From contig NZ_JOMG01000004.1 in assembly GCF_000711225.1 (NCBI RefSeq), positions 62,001-126,000 of the forward strand: DNA of 64,000 bases, read 5' to 3'. How positions within the stretch are numbered: position 1 is the first letter of the stretch; each line of letters opens with the position of its first letter. This document shows, one piece after another, positions 33,652 to 43,314 of this stretch. The stretch is from Pelobacter seleniigenes DSM 18267 (lineage in GTDB: Bacteria > Desulfobacterota > Desulfuromonadia > Desulfuromonadales > Geopsychrobacteraceae). The notes below the pieces were generated by a model, which saw nothing but the letters and a program-made list of their open reading frames with translations, did not search any database and was not told the origin of the DNA. The position numbers and the translations under genes are program-made.

Positions 33652-33678
33652 AACCGGTTGTTTGTAAAAGCTTTTTTC

Positions 33679-33707
33679 TTGACAATGGGAAGTGCTGTTT
33701 TTATATT
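33679..33707 (+). promoter_or_regulatory. Sigma-70 promoter of the ffh operon
   Basis: TTGACA (33679-33684), 17 bases, TATATT (33702-33707). It lies just after the DUF3343 stop codon and gives a leader of about 27 bases. Confidence 0.8.
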
Positions 33708-33740
33708 CATTCTTTCGTGGATTTTGCCACAGATTAAATT

Positions 33741-35093
33741 ATGTTTGATACGCTTTCAGATAAATTAGATTCGGTTTTCAAGAAGCTGCGCGGCCATGGC
33801 CGTTTGACGGAGCAGCATATCCAGGCCACCATGCGTGAAATTCGGCTGGTGCTGCTGGAAGCCGACGTCAATTTTCGCGTGGTCAAAGATTTTATTGCCC
33901 GGGTCAGCGAGCGTGCGGTCGGTCAGGATGTGCTGAAAAGCCTGACTCCGGCCCAGCAGGTGATCAAGGTGGTGCGCGAAGAGCTCGCGGCGTTGATGGG
34001 GGAGGGCGAGGATAACAGCCTTGATCTCGCTGCGAAACCACCGGTGCCGTTGATGGTTTGCGGACTGCAGGGTGCCGGGAAAACCACCTCCTGCGGCAAG
34101 CTGGCGTTGAAACTGCGGCGGGAAAAACGTAATCCTTTGCTGGTGCCGGCTGATGTTTACCGCCCAGCAGCAATTGAGCAGTTAAAGACCCTTGGACGAC
34201 AGATCAATGTCGAGGTTTTTGATTCGCAAGCCGGTCAGGACCCCGTTGATATCTGTAATCGTGCAATGGACTACGCAAAACTTAACGGTTTTGATACAAT
34301 TATACTTGACACGGCAGGTCGGCTTCATATTGACACTGAGTTGATGGGGGAACTCAAAAGAATCGTTGCCAATATTTCGCCGCGAGAGATTCTGTTCGTT
34401 GCCGATGCCATGACCGGCCAGGACGCGGTTACGGTTGCCGCCAGTTTTGATGAGCAGCTTCCGTTGACCGGGGTAGTGCTGACCAAACTGGACGGCGATG
34501 CCAGGGGCGGTGCGGCGCTGTCGATACGTGCGGTGACCGGAAAGCCGATCAAGCTGGTTGGTATGGGGGAAAAGCTGGATGCTCTTGAGCAGTTCCATCC
34601 GGATCGGATGGCCCAGCGGATTCTCGGCATGGGCGATGTGCTCAGCCTGATCGAAAAAGCCCAGTCGGCGGTTGAAGCTGAAGATGCCGCCGCCATGGAG
34701 CAAAAGCTGCGCAAGGATGGATTCACTCTCGAAACCTTCCTTGAACAGATGCAGATGATTAAAAAAATGGGCTCCATTGATTCATTGCTGAAGATGATCC
34801 CTGGTGTGGGGAAGGCAATGAAGCAGGCCCAGGGAATGCAGCTTCCTGAAAATGAACTGAAGAAGATTGAAGCGATCATTCGCTCGATGACGCCGCAGGA
34901 GCGGTTGAATCATAAAATTCTTAACGGTTCAAGGCGGTTGCGGATCGCCAAAGGGAGCGGCACCCGGGTTCAAGATGTTAACCAGTTGCTCAAGCGCTTC
35001 ACCGAAGCGCAGAAAATGATGAAAAAGATGCAGAAGATGGGCCCCAAGGGGCTCAAGGGAATGCTGGGCCGGGGTGGTCAGCTTCCTTTTTAA
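33741..35093 (+). CDS. ffh: Signal recognition particle protein Ffh
   Basis: Ffh binds signal sequences and 4.5S RNA and delivers ribosomes to FtsY. The 450-aa product has the N domain (~1-90), the G domain with GLQGAGKTT (~107), DTAGRLHID and TKLDGDARGG, and the Met-rich M domain (~300-450) ending in PKGLKGMLGRGGQLPF. No Shine-Dalgarno sequence is seen before the ATG. It heads a ten-gene run of translation-related genes. No 4.5S RNA gene is visible nearby. Confidence 0.98.
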   Translation: MFDTLSDKLDSVFKKLRGHGRLTEQHIQATMREIRLVLLEADVNFRVVKDFIARVSERAVGQDVLKSLTPAQQVIKVVREELAALMGEGEDNSLDLAAKPPVPLMVCGLQGAGKTTSCGKLALKLRREKRNPLLVPADVYRPAAIEQLKTLGRQINVEVFDSQAGQDPVDICNRAMDYAKLNGFDTIILDTAGRLHIDTELMGELKRIVANISPREILFVADAMTGQDAVTVAASFDEQLPLTGVVLTKLDGDARGGAALSIRAVTGKPIKLVGMGEKLDALEQFHPDRMAQRILGMGDVLSLIEKAQSAVEAEDAAAMEQKLRKDGFTLETFLEQMQMIKKMGSIDSLLKMIPGVGKAMKQAQGMQLPENELKKIEAIIRSMTPQERLNHKILNGSRRLRIAKGSGTRVQDVNQLLKRFTEAQKMMKKMQKMGPKGLKGMLGRGGQLPF

Positions 35094-35168
35094 GGGCTAC
35101 GAATAGAGACTCATTGTTCTGTTCGAAATAGAGACACTATAATCAGAAAAACCAGGAGGAAAGAAAGC

Positions 35169-35444
35169 ATGGCAGTAAAAATCAGGCTCGCCCGCGGTGG
35201 CCAAAAAAAGAAACCGGTCTACCGGATTGTCGTAGCTGATGAGCGCTTCCCACGGGATGGCCGGTTTATTGAGGCCTTGGGCCAGTATAATCCGCGTCAG
35301 GACGAATTTCTGCTGGACTTCAAGGAAGATCGTGCTTTGGAATGGCTTAACAAAGGTGCTCAGCCGACCGATACTGTACGCCGGCTCTTGCGTCATGCCG
35401 GTGTCTGGACCAAGTTCAAGACCAAGGCGACAGCTGAAGCCTAA
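35169..35444 (+). CDS. rpsP: 30S ribosomal protein S16
   Basis: The 91-aa product begins [20 protein letters not shown] and has [19 protein letters not shown], the family signature, with a short C-terminal extension beyond the ~80 aa of E. coli S16. It has a strong AGGAGG ribosome binding site. The order ffh-rpsP-khpA-rimM-trmD-rplS is the common bacterial arrangement. Confidence 0.98.
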   Translation: MAVKIRLARGGQKKKPVYRIVVADERFPRDGRFIEALGQYNPRQDEFLLDFKEDRALEWLNKGAQPTDTVRRLLRHAGVWTKFKTKATAEA

Positions 35445-35502
35445 TGCTTGAATCTGGTCCGAATCCGGGGCGCCGACCCCGCAACTACCCGGAGGATGAC
35501 CT

Positions 35503-35736
35503 ATGAAAGACCTGATCGAGTACATTGCGAAATCTTTAGTTGAACAACCTGACAAGATTGTTATCTCGGAAGAAGTTGCTGAAGATGGCAGTGTGTTGAT
35601 CAAGCTTGCTGCGGCCCAGGAGGATATGGGCCGGATTATCGGCAAGCAGGGGCGAAATGCTAAGGCGATGCGGACATTGCTGAACGCCAAGGCAACTCGC
35701 GAAAATCAACGTGCTGCTTTGCAGATTATGGAGTAA
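35503..35736 (+). CDS. khpA: KH-domain RNA-binding protein KhpA
   Basis: The 77-aa single KH-domain protein (YlqC family) has the RNA-binding loop GKQG in GRIIGKQGRNAKAMRTLL. In Gram-positive bacteria KhpA works with KhpB in RNA binding and cell division; its role in this lineage is inferred. It lies between rpsP and rimM as in many genomes and has an AGGAGG ribosome binding site. Confidence 0.93.
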   Translation: MKDLIEYIAKSLVEQPDKIVISEEVAEDGSVLIKLAAAQEDMGRIIGKQGRNAKAMRTLLNAKATRENQRAALQIME

Positions 35737-35783
35737 GCGAAGACTTGGTCCGGTCTCTACGCCAAGGCGTTTATAGTTTTTAG

Positions 35784-36314
35784 ATGAAGAATGAAACGGA
35801 AGCGCTTCTGGACGTTGGTGTCGTTGTCGGTACCCATGGTTTGCGCGGTGATATAAAAGTTCGATTGAGATCAGGTGATCCCGAGCTGTTGCAGAATATT
35901 GCTCAGGTTCACCTGGCTCTGCCGCGTGGCGATCGGCTGAAATTGCGGATCATTCGGCAGGCTGCGCATAAAAATCAGATTCTCCTCCGCTTTGCGGGCT
36001 ATGAATCGATCAATCTTGTGGAACCACTGGTCGGCGGGCAGCTACTGCTGCGGCAGGATCAGCTGCCGGACCTGGAGGACGACGAATACTACTGGAGTCA
36101 GCTGGACGGGTTGCAGGTTATCGATGTGACGCGTGGTGAACTTGGCAGTCTTGTTGATTTGTTTTCCAGCTCCGCGCACGATACTTATGTTGTTCGGGGT
36201 GAATTCGGTGAAGTTCTTATCCCGGCGGTCAAGCAGTTTGTCCAGGACATCGACCTGGAACGCAGAATTATGAGAGTGGATCTCCCCGACGGGCTGATCC
36301 AGGAAGAACAATGA
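35784..36314 (+). CDS. rimM: Ribosome maturation factor RimM
   Basis: RimM helps 30S assembly around S19. The 176-aa product has the N-terminal RimM barrel (VGVVVGTHGLRGDIKVR...) and a C-terminal PRC-barrel domain (YYWSQLDGLQVID, LIPAVKQFVQDID). Its stop overlaps the trmD start by four bases (ATGA), indicating coupled translation. Confidence 0.95.
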   Translation: MKNETEALLDVGVVVGTHGLRGDIKVRLRSGDPELLQNIAQVHLALPRGDRLKLRIIRQAAHKNQILLRFAGYESINLVEPLVGGQLLLRQDQLPDLEDDEYYWSQLDGLQVIDVTRGELGSLVDLFSSSAHDTYVVRGEFGEVLIPAVKQFVQDIDLERRIMRVDLPDGLIQEEQ

Positions 36315-37051
36315 TCTTTGATGTTTTGACCCTGTTTCCGGGAATGTTTACTTCGCCGCTGGGCGAGAGTATTCTCGGGCGGGCGGTCAGTCAGGGGTTG
36401 TTTTCGGTTCGTGCGCATAATTTACGCGACTGGGCCGAAGGAAAGCATTTGACCACAGACGACGCTCCCTATGGCGGCGGTGACGGGATGGTGATGAAAC
36501 CGGAGCCGGTGGCCAGGGCGATTGCCCGTCTGCGGGAAGAGACGCCCGGCAGTAAGGTGCTGCTGATGACCCCCCAGGGGGTTCCTTTTCGGCAGCAGCA
36601 TGCCAGGCAACTCTCCCGTGAGAACGGGCTGATCTTTGTCTGTGGGCGTTATGAAGGGTTTGATGAGCGGATTCGGCAGACCCTGGTTGACGAGGAATAT
36701 TCGATCGGTGATTTCGTCCTGACCGGTGGTGAGTTACCGGCCATGGTGATGATCGATGCCATTGCACGTCATCTGCCCGGAGTCCTTGGCTCCAACGGCA
36801 GTGTTGAAACGGATTCGTTTGCGGACGGTTTGCTGGAATATCCCCAATATACCCGGCCGGCCGTGTTTAACGGGCTGGCCGTCCCCGAGGTGTTGCTTTC
36901 CGGGGATCATGGCCGAATTGCCCGCTGGCGCCGGGAGCAGCAACTGCAGCGGACCTTTGAACGGCGGCCGGAGTTGCTGGCGACAGCTGAACTGACTGAA
37001 CAGGATCAGGTTTTTATTGAAAAATTACGCCGGCGAGCCGGCTCTGGGTAA
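36311..37051 (+). CDS. trmD: tRNA (guanine-37-N1) methyltransferase
   Basis: TrmD methylates G37 of tRNAs reading CNN codons and prevents frameshifting. The 246-aa product has the start MIFDVLTLFPGMF, DDAPYGGGDGMVMKPEP, and the SAM-binding trefoil knot (FVCGRYEGFDERI, EYSIGDFVLTGGELPAM, LLEYPQYTRP). It is coupled to rimM. Confidence 0.98.
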   Translation: MIFDVLTLFPGMFTSPLGESILGRAVSQGLFSVRAHNLRDWAEGKHLTTDDAPYGGGDGMVMKPEPVARAIARLREETPGSKVLLMTPQGVPFRQQHARQLSRENGLIFVCGRYEGFDERIRQTLVDEEYSIGDFVLTGGELPAMVMIDAIARHLPGVLGSNGSVETDSFADGLLEYPQYTRPAVFNGLAVPEVLLSGDHGRIARWRREQQLQRTFERRPELLATAELTEQDQVFIEKLRRRAGSG

Positions 37052-37141
37052 CGCGGGCGGGTTCGCTGAGAGTACCGCCGCTGGAAAAAGAATACAGGGA
37101 TCATTCAAAAACGGACGAAATGAACCGAGGAGGATAGAAGA

Positions 37142-37489
37142 ATGAACATTATCGATAAACTGGAAATGGAACAGATTAAAAAGGATATTCCGACCTTCAA
37201 GGCTGGCGACACCTTGAAAGTTCATGTCAAAATTACTGAGGGTGACAAGCAGCGGATCCAGATTTTCCAAGGGATCTGCATCAAACGCGTGAACCGTGGC
37301 CTCGGTTCTTCCTACACCGTGCGTAAAATGTCGGGAAATATCGGTGTGGAGCGGATTTTCCCGCTGCATTCCCCCAGTATTGACAAAATCGAGGTGGTCC
37401 GGATCGGTCAGGTTCGGCGTGCCAAGCTCTACTACCTGCGTAACCTGCGCGGTAAAGCTGCCCGGATCTCCGAAAAGCGGATGGTCTGA
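37142..37489 (+). CDS. rplS: 50S ribosomal protein L19
   Basis: The 115-aa product shows the L19 core: [50 protein letters not shown] and the basic end [24 protein letters not shown] precedes the ATG, and a strong terminator follows. Confidence 0.98.
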   Translation: MNIIDKLEMEQIKKDIPTFKAGDTLKVHVKITEGDKQRIQIFQGICIKRVNRGLGSSYTVRKMSGNIGVERIFPLHSPSIDKIEVVRIGQVRRAKLYYLRNLRGKAARISEKRMV

Positions 37490-37511
37490 TCAGCAAAGAT
37501 TCGCTACAATG

Positions 37512-37542
37512 AAGCCCCCTTCGCAAGTCGGGGGCTTTTTTT
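37512..37542 (+). terminator. rplS: Rho-independent terminator after rplS
   Basis: AAGCCCCC pairs with GGGGGCTT around a 10-base loop, followed by seven T. It divides the ribosomal part of the operon from rnhB onward. Confidence 0.88.
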
Positions 37543-37626
37543 GTTGCCGCCATGCCGGTGGGGTTGTGAACCCGCCTTTCGGGTCTGATCGGCAGCTGGT
37601 GATTTTGCCTTTAGTGGAATGATGAA

Positions 37627-38274
37627 GTGACAACGCTAAATCTCTTTACAGAAGCTGCGGTCTCCACCCTGTATTTCGAAGAGCAGGCCCGGCAGCGTGG
37701 TTTTCAGCTGGTCGCCGGAATTGATGAGGCGGGGCGCGGCCCTTTGGCCGGACCGGTGGTCGCGGCAGCGGTGGTTCTTCCTGAGCAGTTCCTGCTGCCC
37801 GGGCTGACCGATTCCAAAAAATTAAGTGAAAAAAAACGCGCGGCGCTGTACCCGGAAATCCGTCGGCAGGCCACCGCAGTCGGCGTAGGCGTGGCCTCGG
37901 CAGCGGAGATTGACCGCCTCAATATTCTTCAGGCGACCCTGTTGGCCATGCGCAGAGCTATTGCCCGGCTGGCAGAGTCCCCGGATCACCTGCTCATCGA
38001 CGGGATCACTCCGCTGCCGGTCAAGATTTCCCAGCAGACCATCAAACAGGGGGACAGCCGTTCGTTGTCGATTGCTGCGGCTTCGGTGATAGCCAAGGTG
38101 GTGCGTGACCGGATCATGCTCAGTTTTGACAGGCAGTTCCCTGAATATGGCTTTGCCAAACATAAAGGTTACGGGACCAAAGATCATTGTCAGGCTATCG
38201 CTGCCTTCGGCCCCAGCAGCCAGCACCGCAAAACCTTTGGCGGTGTCAAAGAGCACGTTAGGGATGTGTGGTGA
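37627..38274 (+). CDS. rnhB: Ribonuclease HII
   Basis: RNase HII removes ribonucleotides from DNA. The 215-aa product has GIDEAGRGPLAGPVV (first two acidic active-site residues), LTDSKKLSEKKR, LIDGI and the conserved KVVRDRIM and HKGYGTKDH. GTG 37627 is the likely start. Its TGA overlaps the GTG start of yraN (GTGA). Confidence 0.96.
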   Translation: MTTLNLFTEAAVSTLYFEEQARQRGFQLVAGIDEAGRGPLAGPVVAAAVVLPEQFLLPGLTDSKKLSEKKRAALYPEIRRQATAVGVGVASAAEIDRLNILQATLLAMRRAIARLAESPDHLLIDGITPLPVKISQQTIKQGDSRSLSIAAASVIAKVVRDRIMLSFDRQFPEYGFAKHKGYGTKDHCQAIAAFGPSSQHRKTFGGVKEHVRDVW

Positions 38275-38645
38275 GCGATGCACGGCTGTCGCTTGGGGCC
38301 TGGGGGGAAGCACAGGCGGCCGAGTTTTTGAAAAAACAGGGGATGTGTATCCTGGAACGCAACTTCCGTACTCCGGTTGGGGAAATCGATATTATCGCCC
38401 GGCAGCGTGGCTGGTTGGTTTTTGTCGAGGTCAAAACCCGGCGAAGTAACGCTTTCGGTACGCCTCAGGAGGCGGTCGGTAGTCGCAAACAACGGCAGAT
38501 CATCCGCACCGCCCAGTGGTATCTGCAACAACCCGGCAAGCCGGGCAGGCTGCAACCGAGATTTGATGTTCTGGCGGTTTTATGCCAGAGTGACGGCACG
38601 GCGCAAATAACGCACCTGCCAGATGCGTTTTCACTGCCTGACTGA
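38271..38645 (+). CDS. yraN: YraN/UPF0102 endonuclease-like protein
   Basis: The 124-aa product belongs to a family with a restriction-endonuclease-like fold: [32 protein letters not shown] and [10 protein letters not shown] give the Glu-Asp-Glu-Lys site. The function is unproven. GTG 38271 overlaps the rnhB stop by four bases; a GTG at 38268 is the alternative. Placement after rnhB is widely conserved. Confidence 0.92.
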   Translation: MSDARLSLGAWGEAQAAEFLKKQGMCILERNFRTPVGEIDIIARQRGWLVFVEVKTRRSNAFGTPQEAVGSRKQRQIIRTAQWYLQQPGKPGRLQPRFDVLAVLCQSDGTAQITHLPDAFSLPD

Positions 38646-38673
38646 TCTTGTGACCAGGTTTTATGGAGAACTT

Positions 38674-40638
38674 ATGACAGCAACCACTCAATCGGTTTCG
38701 CGGGATCTCAATGCTTTAGGGCTGTTCCGCGTCGGGGTCGCAACCCCGGAATTGAAAATTGCCGATATTGATTTCAACCTTGCCGAAATCCTTCGTCTTG
38801 CCAGCAGGGCCGCTGAGGCCGGGTGCCAATTGCTCCTGTTTCCCGAATTGTGCCTGACCGGCTATACCTGCGCCGATCTGTTTTTTCAAAAACATCTGCA
38901 GCAAGGGGCCTTGCAGGCGTTGGAGACTGTCGCCGGGTTTACCGCCGGGACCGATATGGTGCTGGTCGTGGGCGTTCCCGTGTCCTCGGCCGGCCGATTG
39001 TTCAACTGTGCCGCATTTTTGGCCGGGGGGGAGATCAAGGGATTGGTACCGAAGACTTATCTGCCCAACAGCGGTGAGTTCTATGAACAACGCTGGTTCT
39101 GTTCCGAATGGTCCCGGACCTGCGCCGAGCTGACTATCGGTAGCCGCCAGGTTCCCTTCGGGAGCGATCTGTTGTTTCAGGCCGAAAACATCCCGGAGCT
39201 GCGCATCGGCATCGAGGTCTGTGAAGACGGCTGGTCGGTTGCGCCGCCGAGCGGCCCTCAGGCCTTGGCCGGAGCGACCCTCTTGCTGAACCCTTCGGCC
39301 AGTCCGGAAATCCTCGGCAAGGAAGCTTACCGGCGTGCCCTGGTTGCGGCCCAGTCGGCTCGCTGTCTGGCCGCTTACGCCTATGCCTCGGCCGGGCCCA
39401 ATGAATCGAGTACCGATCTGGTCTTTTCCGGTCATTCGCTGATCGCCGAGAATGGTCGGATTCTGGCCGAAACCGAACGCTATCAATTCACCAGCCAGTT
39501 GGCAGTGGCTGATATCGATTATGCCATGCTCTGTGGTGAGCGTCAGCGCAACACCACTTTCGGCAACGCCCAACCGGAGCGCGATTTTCGCCTGCAACCA
39601 TTCCGCGCTGCCGCCTTAAGTGCCGGGCAGCTTTGCCGTTCGGTGGTGCGCACTCCCTTCGTGCCGCCGGATGATGGTGAACGGGCCGAGCGCTGCCGGG
39701 AGATTTTTCAGCTACAGACCAGCGGCCTGATCAAGCGCCTGAAACATACCGGCAGCAGGCAGGTGGTCATCGGCCTGTCCGGCGGACTTGATTCCACCCT
39801 GGCTCTGCTGGTGACGGTCAAAGCCTTCGACCGTCTCGGCCTTGATCGGCAAGGGATCGTCGCCATTACCATGCCCGGTTTCGGCACCACGGCCCGGACC
39901 CGCGGCAATGCCGAGGAACTGGCCCGGCACCTGGGAACCGAACTGCGGATTATCTCCATCGATGCAGCGGTGCGCGGTCATTTCAATGATATCGGCCATG
40001 ATCCGGCCACGCATGATGTGACTTTTGAAAACAGCCAGGCCCGGGAGCGAACCCAGGTGCTGATGGATGTCGCCAATCAGGTTGGCGGCCTGGTGATCGG
40101 GACCGGTGACCTGTCGGAACTGGCTTTGGGCTGGTGTACTTATAACGGTGATCACATGTCGATGTATGCGGTCAATTCAGGGGTGCCCAAGACCCTGGTG
40201 CGCTATCTGGTCGAATGGTGCGCCCGCGAGGAATTCAGCGGCAGGACCTCGGCGGTGTTGGCGGATATCTGTGCCACCCCGGTGTCGCCCGAGTTGCTTC
40301 CGCCTGATGCTGAAGGACGGATCAACCAGTTGACCGAGGAAGTGGTTGGCCCCTATGAGCTGCACGATTTCTTTCTCTATCAGGTGGTGCGACTGCATTT
40401 CCCGCCTCTAAAGGTCCTGGCCCTGGCCGAACTTGCCTTTGGGGAGGATTATTCACATGAGGTTATTCTGGGCTGGCTGCGTAAGTTTTATCAACGTTTT
40501 TTCAGCCAACAGTTCAAACGCTCCTGTCTCCCGGACGGCCCCAAGGTCGGCAGCGTCGCGTTGTCGCCGCGTGGCGACTGGCGGATGCCCAGCGATGCGA
40601 CCGTGACCTGGTGGCTGAGCCAATTGGAGGAATTGTAA
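38674..40638 (+). CDS. nadE: Glutamine-hydrolysing NAD+ synthase
   Basis: It makes NAD+ from deamido-NAD+ using glutamine. The 654-aa product has an N-terminal nitrilase-type glutaminase (~20-310) with catalytic Glu (FPELCLTGY), Lys (VPKTYLPN) and Cys (GIEVCEDGW), and a C-terminal synthetase with the ATP loop [13 protein letters not shown] and [15 protein letters not shown]. The ATG at 38674 follows TGGAGAA. It is followed directly by rsmI. Confidence 0.97.
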   Translation: MTATTQSVSRDLNALGLFRVGVATPELKIADIDFNLAEILRLASRAAEAGCQLLLFPELCLTGYTCADLFFQKHLQQGALQALETVAGFTAGTDMVLVVGVPVSSAGRLFNCAAFLAGGEIKGLVPKTYLPNSGEFYEQRWFCSEWSRTCAELTIGSRQVPFGSDLLFQAENIPELRIGIEVCEDGWSVAPPSGPQALAGATLLLNPSASPEILGKEAYRRALVAAQSARCLAAYAYASAGPNESSTDLVFSGHSLIAENGRILAETERYQFTSQLAVADIDYAMLCGERQRNTTFGNAQPERDFRLQPFRAAALSAGQLCRSVVRTPFVPPDDGERAERCREIFQLQTSGLIKRLKHTGSRQVVIGLSGGLDSTLALLVTVKAFDRLGLDRQGIVAITMPGFGTTARTRGNAEELARHLGTELRIISIDAAVRGHFNDIGHDPATHDVTFENSQARERTQVLMDVANQVGGLVIGTGDLSELALGWCTYNGDHMSMYAVNSGVPKTLVRYLVEWCAREEFSGRTSAVLADICATPVSPELLPPDAEGRINQLTEEVVGPYELHDFFLYQVVRLHFPPLKVLALAELAFGEDYSHEVILGWLRKFYQRFFSQQFKRSCLPDGPKVGSVALSPRGDWRMPSDATVTWWLSQLEEL

Positions 40639-41472
40639 GTGAGCGGTCTTCTCTATGTGGTGGCAACGCCCATCGGCAACCTGGAGGATATCACTTATCG
40701 GGCGGTGCGAATTTTGGCGGAGGTGGAGATGATCGCCGCCGAGGACACCCGGCACAGTCGCAAATTGCTCGATCATTATGCCATCAGAACCCCGCTAATC
40801 TCCTATCATGAGCATAATGAGGAACAGCGTGCCGAACAACTGCTTGACAAGCTTCAGGCTGGCCACTCTTTGGCATTGATCAGCGATGCCGGGACCCCCT
40901 GTATTGCCGATCCCGGCTTCCGGCTGGTTTCGCGCTGCAGAGCTGCCGGGATCGAGGTGGTTGCGGTTCCCGGTCCTTCAGCCCTGGTTGCGGCCCTGTC
41001 CATCTCCGGGTTGCCTACAGACGGTTTTCGTTTTGTCGGTTTTGTTCCGGCCAAGGCGCACGCCCGGCAGCAGTTTCTGGAACGCTACCAAAACGAATCG
41101 CATACGGTGGCTTGCTACGAAACCCCCCATCGGCTGCAGAAATGCCTGGCCGATATCGTCGCCGTCTGCGGCGCGGACCGCCCGCTGGCCATAGCTCGCG
41201 AGCTGACCAAACGCCATGAAGAACTGTTCACCGGGAGTGCCGCCGAAGCACTGGAGCATTTCAGCGCGGGAGCGGTCAAGGGCGAACTGGTCTTGCTGCT
41301 GGCTCCGGCCGTGCAGGCGGCGCCGACCCTGACCGTCACCGAATCCCTCCGGCAATTGCGGGCGGACACCGAGCTGAGCTGGAAGGAGATCGTCCGGCAG
41401 GTCGCGCGGGAACACAACCTGCCGGGCAGCGATGTTTATCGCGAATCGCTGGCCCTACGGGCGGAGGACTGA
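40639..41472 (+). CDS. rsmI: 16S rRNA (cytidine-1402-2'-O) methyltransferase
   Basis: RsmI methylates the 2'-OH of C1402 in the decoding centre. The 277-aa tetrapyrrole-methylase-fold protein has LYVVATPIGNLEDITYRA, EDTRHSRKLL, LISDAGTPCIADPGF, VPGPSALVAALSISGL and the late RELTKRHEE. It starts at GTG right after the nadE stop codon, with GGAGG upstream. Confidence 0.96.
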   Translation: MSGLLYVVATPIGNLEDITYRAVRILAEVEMIAAEDTRHSRKLLDHYAIRTPLISYHEHNEEQRAEQLLDKLQAGHSLALISDAGTPCIADPGFRLVSRCRAAGIEVVAVPGPSALVAALSISGLPTDGFRFVGFVPAKAHARQQFLERYQNESHTVACYETPHRLQKCLADIVAVCGADRPLAIARELTKRHEELFTGSAAEALEHFSAGAVKGELVLLLAPAVQAAPTLTVTESLRQLRADTELSWKEIVRQVAREHNLPGSDVYRESLALRAED

Positions 41473-41473
41473 C

Positions 41474-41887
41474 TCAGCAGTGGACGAGGCGCTGACGGTT
41501 TTCTAGTTGCTCCTGGGCTTCCACGGAGAGCGTTGCGATCGGATAGGCATGCAGCCGCTGCAGGCCGATCTCTTCACCTGATGCCAGGCAATAACCGTAA
41601 GAACCCTCATCCAGCCGGCGCAACGCGGCATTGATCTGCACGATGGTCTTTTCGACTCGGTCACGGGCGATGAAGTCCATGATTTTGTTGCGGTCATGCA
41701 CACTCTGATCGATCAGGTCGCCGCCGCTTGGTTCATTGCTGCGGATTCGATCCTGCGATTGTTTCAGCTCGGCCAGCAACCCTTCCCGCCAGCACAGCAG
41801 TTTGTGGCGAAAATAGCTCTGCTGTTTGCTGTTCATGTACTGCTCATCCAGCTCCAAATGACAAAGATCGCTATCGACAATATTCAT
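41474..41887 (-). CDS. DksA/TraR-family protein lacking the zinc finger
   Basis: The 137-aa product has the helical coiled-coil part (~15-95) and the C-terminal YGYCLASGEEIGLQRLHAYPIATL of the DksA/TraR family. DksA binds RNA polymerase with ppGpp. Here only the first cysteine of the C4 zinc site remains (Cys100); the others are Ser103, Ser121 and Ala124. The tip segment is GGDLIDQSVHD, not the usual DPADRAS type. Such cysteine-poor DksA-like proteins can still bind RNA polymerase in other species. It is convergent with rsmI (1 base apart) and divergent from the next gene. Confidence 0.85.
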   Translation of the reverse strand: MNIVDSDLCHLELDEQYMNSKQQSYFRHKLLCWREGLLAELKQSQDRIRSNEPSGGDLIDQSVHDRNKIMDFIARDRVEKTIVQINAALRRLDEGSYGYCLASGEEIGLQRLHAYPIATLSVEAQEQLENRQRLVHC

Positions 41888-41955
41888 GACGCTCCCTCCT
41901 TTGTTTGGTAGCCTATATAAATCCGTTATTTTTTGAATTTGATGAGGGTTTTGTC

Positions 41956-43074
41956 ATGATTTTGCAAAGGCCCGGGTATCAATTTGCCATTGTGCCGCTG
42001 GCCCTGCTGCTGCTCGTTCTGGCCGTGCTGCCGGCGGTAGCGCTGGGTCCGAAGAATATCCTGCTGATTGCCAACCGGGCGGTTCCCCACAGTGTTGAAC
42101 TGGCCCGCTATTATCAGCAAAAAAGACTCGTCCCGGAGACCAATCTGCTGACGGTGACCATGCCCGCCGAGGAGCAGTGCAGCCGCCAGGAGTATCAACA
42201 GCAGCTGCTGGCACCGCTGCGGCAGAGGCTGGCCCAGCCCGGAGCGGAAAAGATTCACTGTTTAGTGCTGTTTTACGGGCTACCCCTGAAAATTCTGGCA
42301 GAGCAACCCGCCGCCGCGGATTCCACCGCTGAGGGCGCGCAAGCAAGTGGCCTGGCGGTCAGTTCTGCCGCCGTTGACTCCGAAATCGCCCTGGCCCGCG
42401 TAGAGGATTATCCATTGGCAGGCTGGCTTGCTAATCCTTTGTTGGAAAAGCGCGGGGGGCAGGGGGCTGTCGAAACGGTCCTGCTGGTTTCCCGCCTGGA
42501 TGCGGCGACCCCGGATATCGTGCGCCGGATGATCGATGACAGTCTGGCCACAGAGCGCAGTGGGCTGCGGGGGAAGGCTTATTTCGATGCCCGCTGGCCG
42601 GCGAATGGCGGGCAGGGCGCTTACCAGCGCTATGATACCGCCCTGCATCAGGCGGCCAGGACCACGGCTGCCATCAGCCGTCTGGAGGTGGTTCTGGAGG
42701 AGACCGAGGCGCTTCTCGCGGCAGCCCCGCAGGCGGCCATTTACAGTGGCTGGTACAGCCTGGGTGCTTATACCGATATCTTTACCTGGCAACCCGGTGC
42801 AGTTGGTTACCATATTGCCAGCGGCGAATGTACCACCTTGAAGCAAGCTGCCAGCCAGGGCTGGTGTAAACGAATGCTCGATTCCGGCGCGGCGGCGACC
42901 CTGGGGCCGGTGGCCGAGCCCTATGTCCAGGCCTTTCCGCGCCCCGACCTGTTCTTCGGCTATTTGCTCGATGGCTATTACTCGCTGGTGGAAAGCTATT
43001 TTTACAGTCTCCCTTACCTGTCCTGGCAGATGATCCTTCTCGGCGATCCGCTGTATCGTCCGTTTCGTAACTGA
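41956..43074 (+). CDS. TIGR03790-family exported protein
   Basis: The 372-aa product has a signal peptide or anchor (~8-30), then the TIGR03790 pattern: NILLIANRAVPHSVELARYY, LVPETNLLTVTMP, VLFYGLPLKI, TVLLVSRLDAATP, YSGWYSLGAYTD and a C-terminal YLSWQMILLGDPLYRPF. The family is found in scattered environmental bacteria including Geobacter; its function is unknown. The ATG at 41956 has GAGGG eight bases before it. It is a single gene, divergent from the DksA-like gene. Confidence 0.82.
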   Translation: MILQRPGYQFAIVPLALLLLVLAVLPAVALGPKNILLIANRAVPHSVELARYYQQKRLVPETNLLTVTMPAEEQCSRQEYQQQLLAPLRQRLAQPGAEKIHCLVLFYGLPLKILAEQPAAADSTAEGAQASGLAVSSAAVDSEIALARVEDYPLAGWLANPLLEKRGGQGAVETVLLVSRLDAATPDIVRRMIDDSLATERSGLRGKAYFDARWPANGGQGAYQRYDTALHQAARTTAAISRLEVVLEETEALLAAAPQAAIYSGWYSLGAYTDIFTWQPGAVGYHIASGECTTLKQAASQGWCKRMLDSGAAATLGPVAEPYVQAFPRPDLFFGYLLDGYYSLVESYFYSLPYLSWQMILLGDPLYRPFRN

Positions 43075-43314
43075 TCTGGACTAGGCGGTCTGGTTGCGCT
43101 CTGCCCGCCCTGCTCCCGGGCTAACCGCACATCGAGGTGCCACTGGCCGCCCGCACGAATTTAACAGCGGTAAGCTATCGGCCTGTTCCATAGCAGATCT
43201 GGCATTTTTTTCTTTTCATGGCGCTGTGAAATAGCGCATGATTATCGTTTCGGTTTTTTTGAAATTTATAATAGCCAAAAACTTATTTGGCCGATGCTCT
43301 GCCAGGAGGTTGCT

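Noticed and set aside
43221-43237. Small hairpin before the purine permease gene (GCGCT...AGCGC)
   Set aside because: Five pairs only and no conserved purine-riboswitch core; likely chance.
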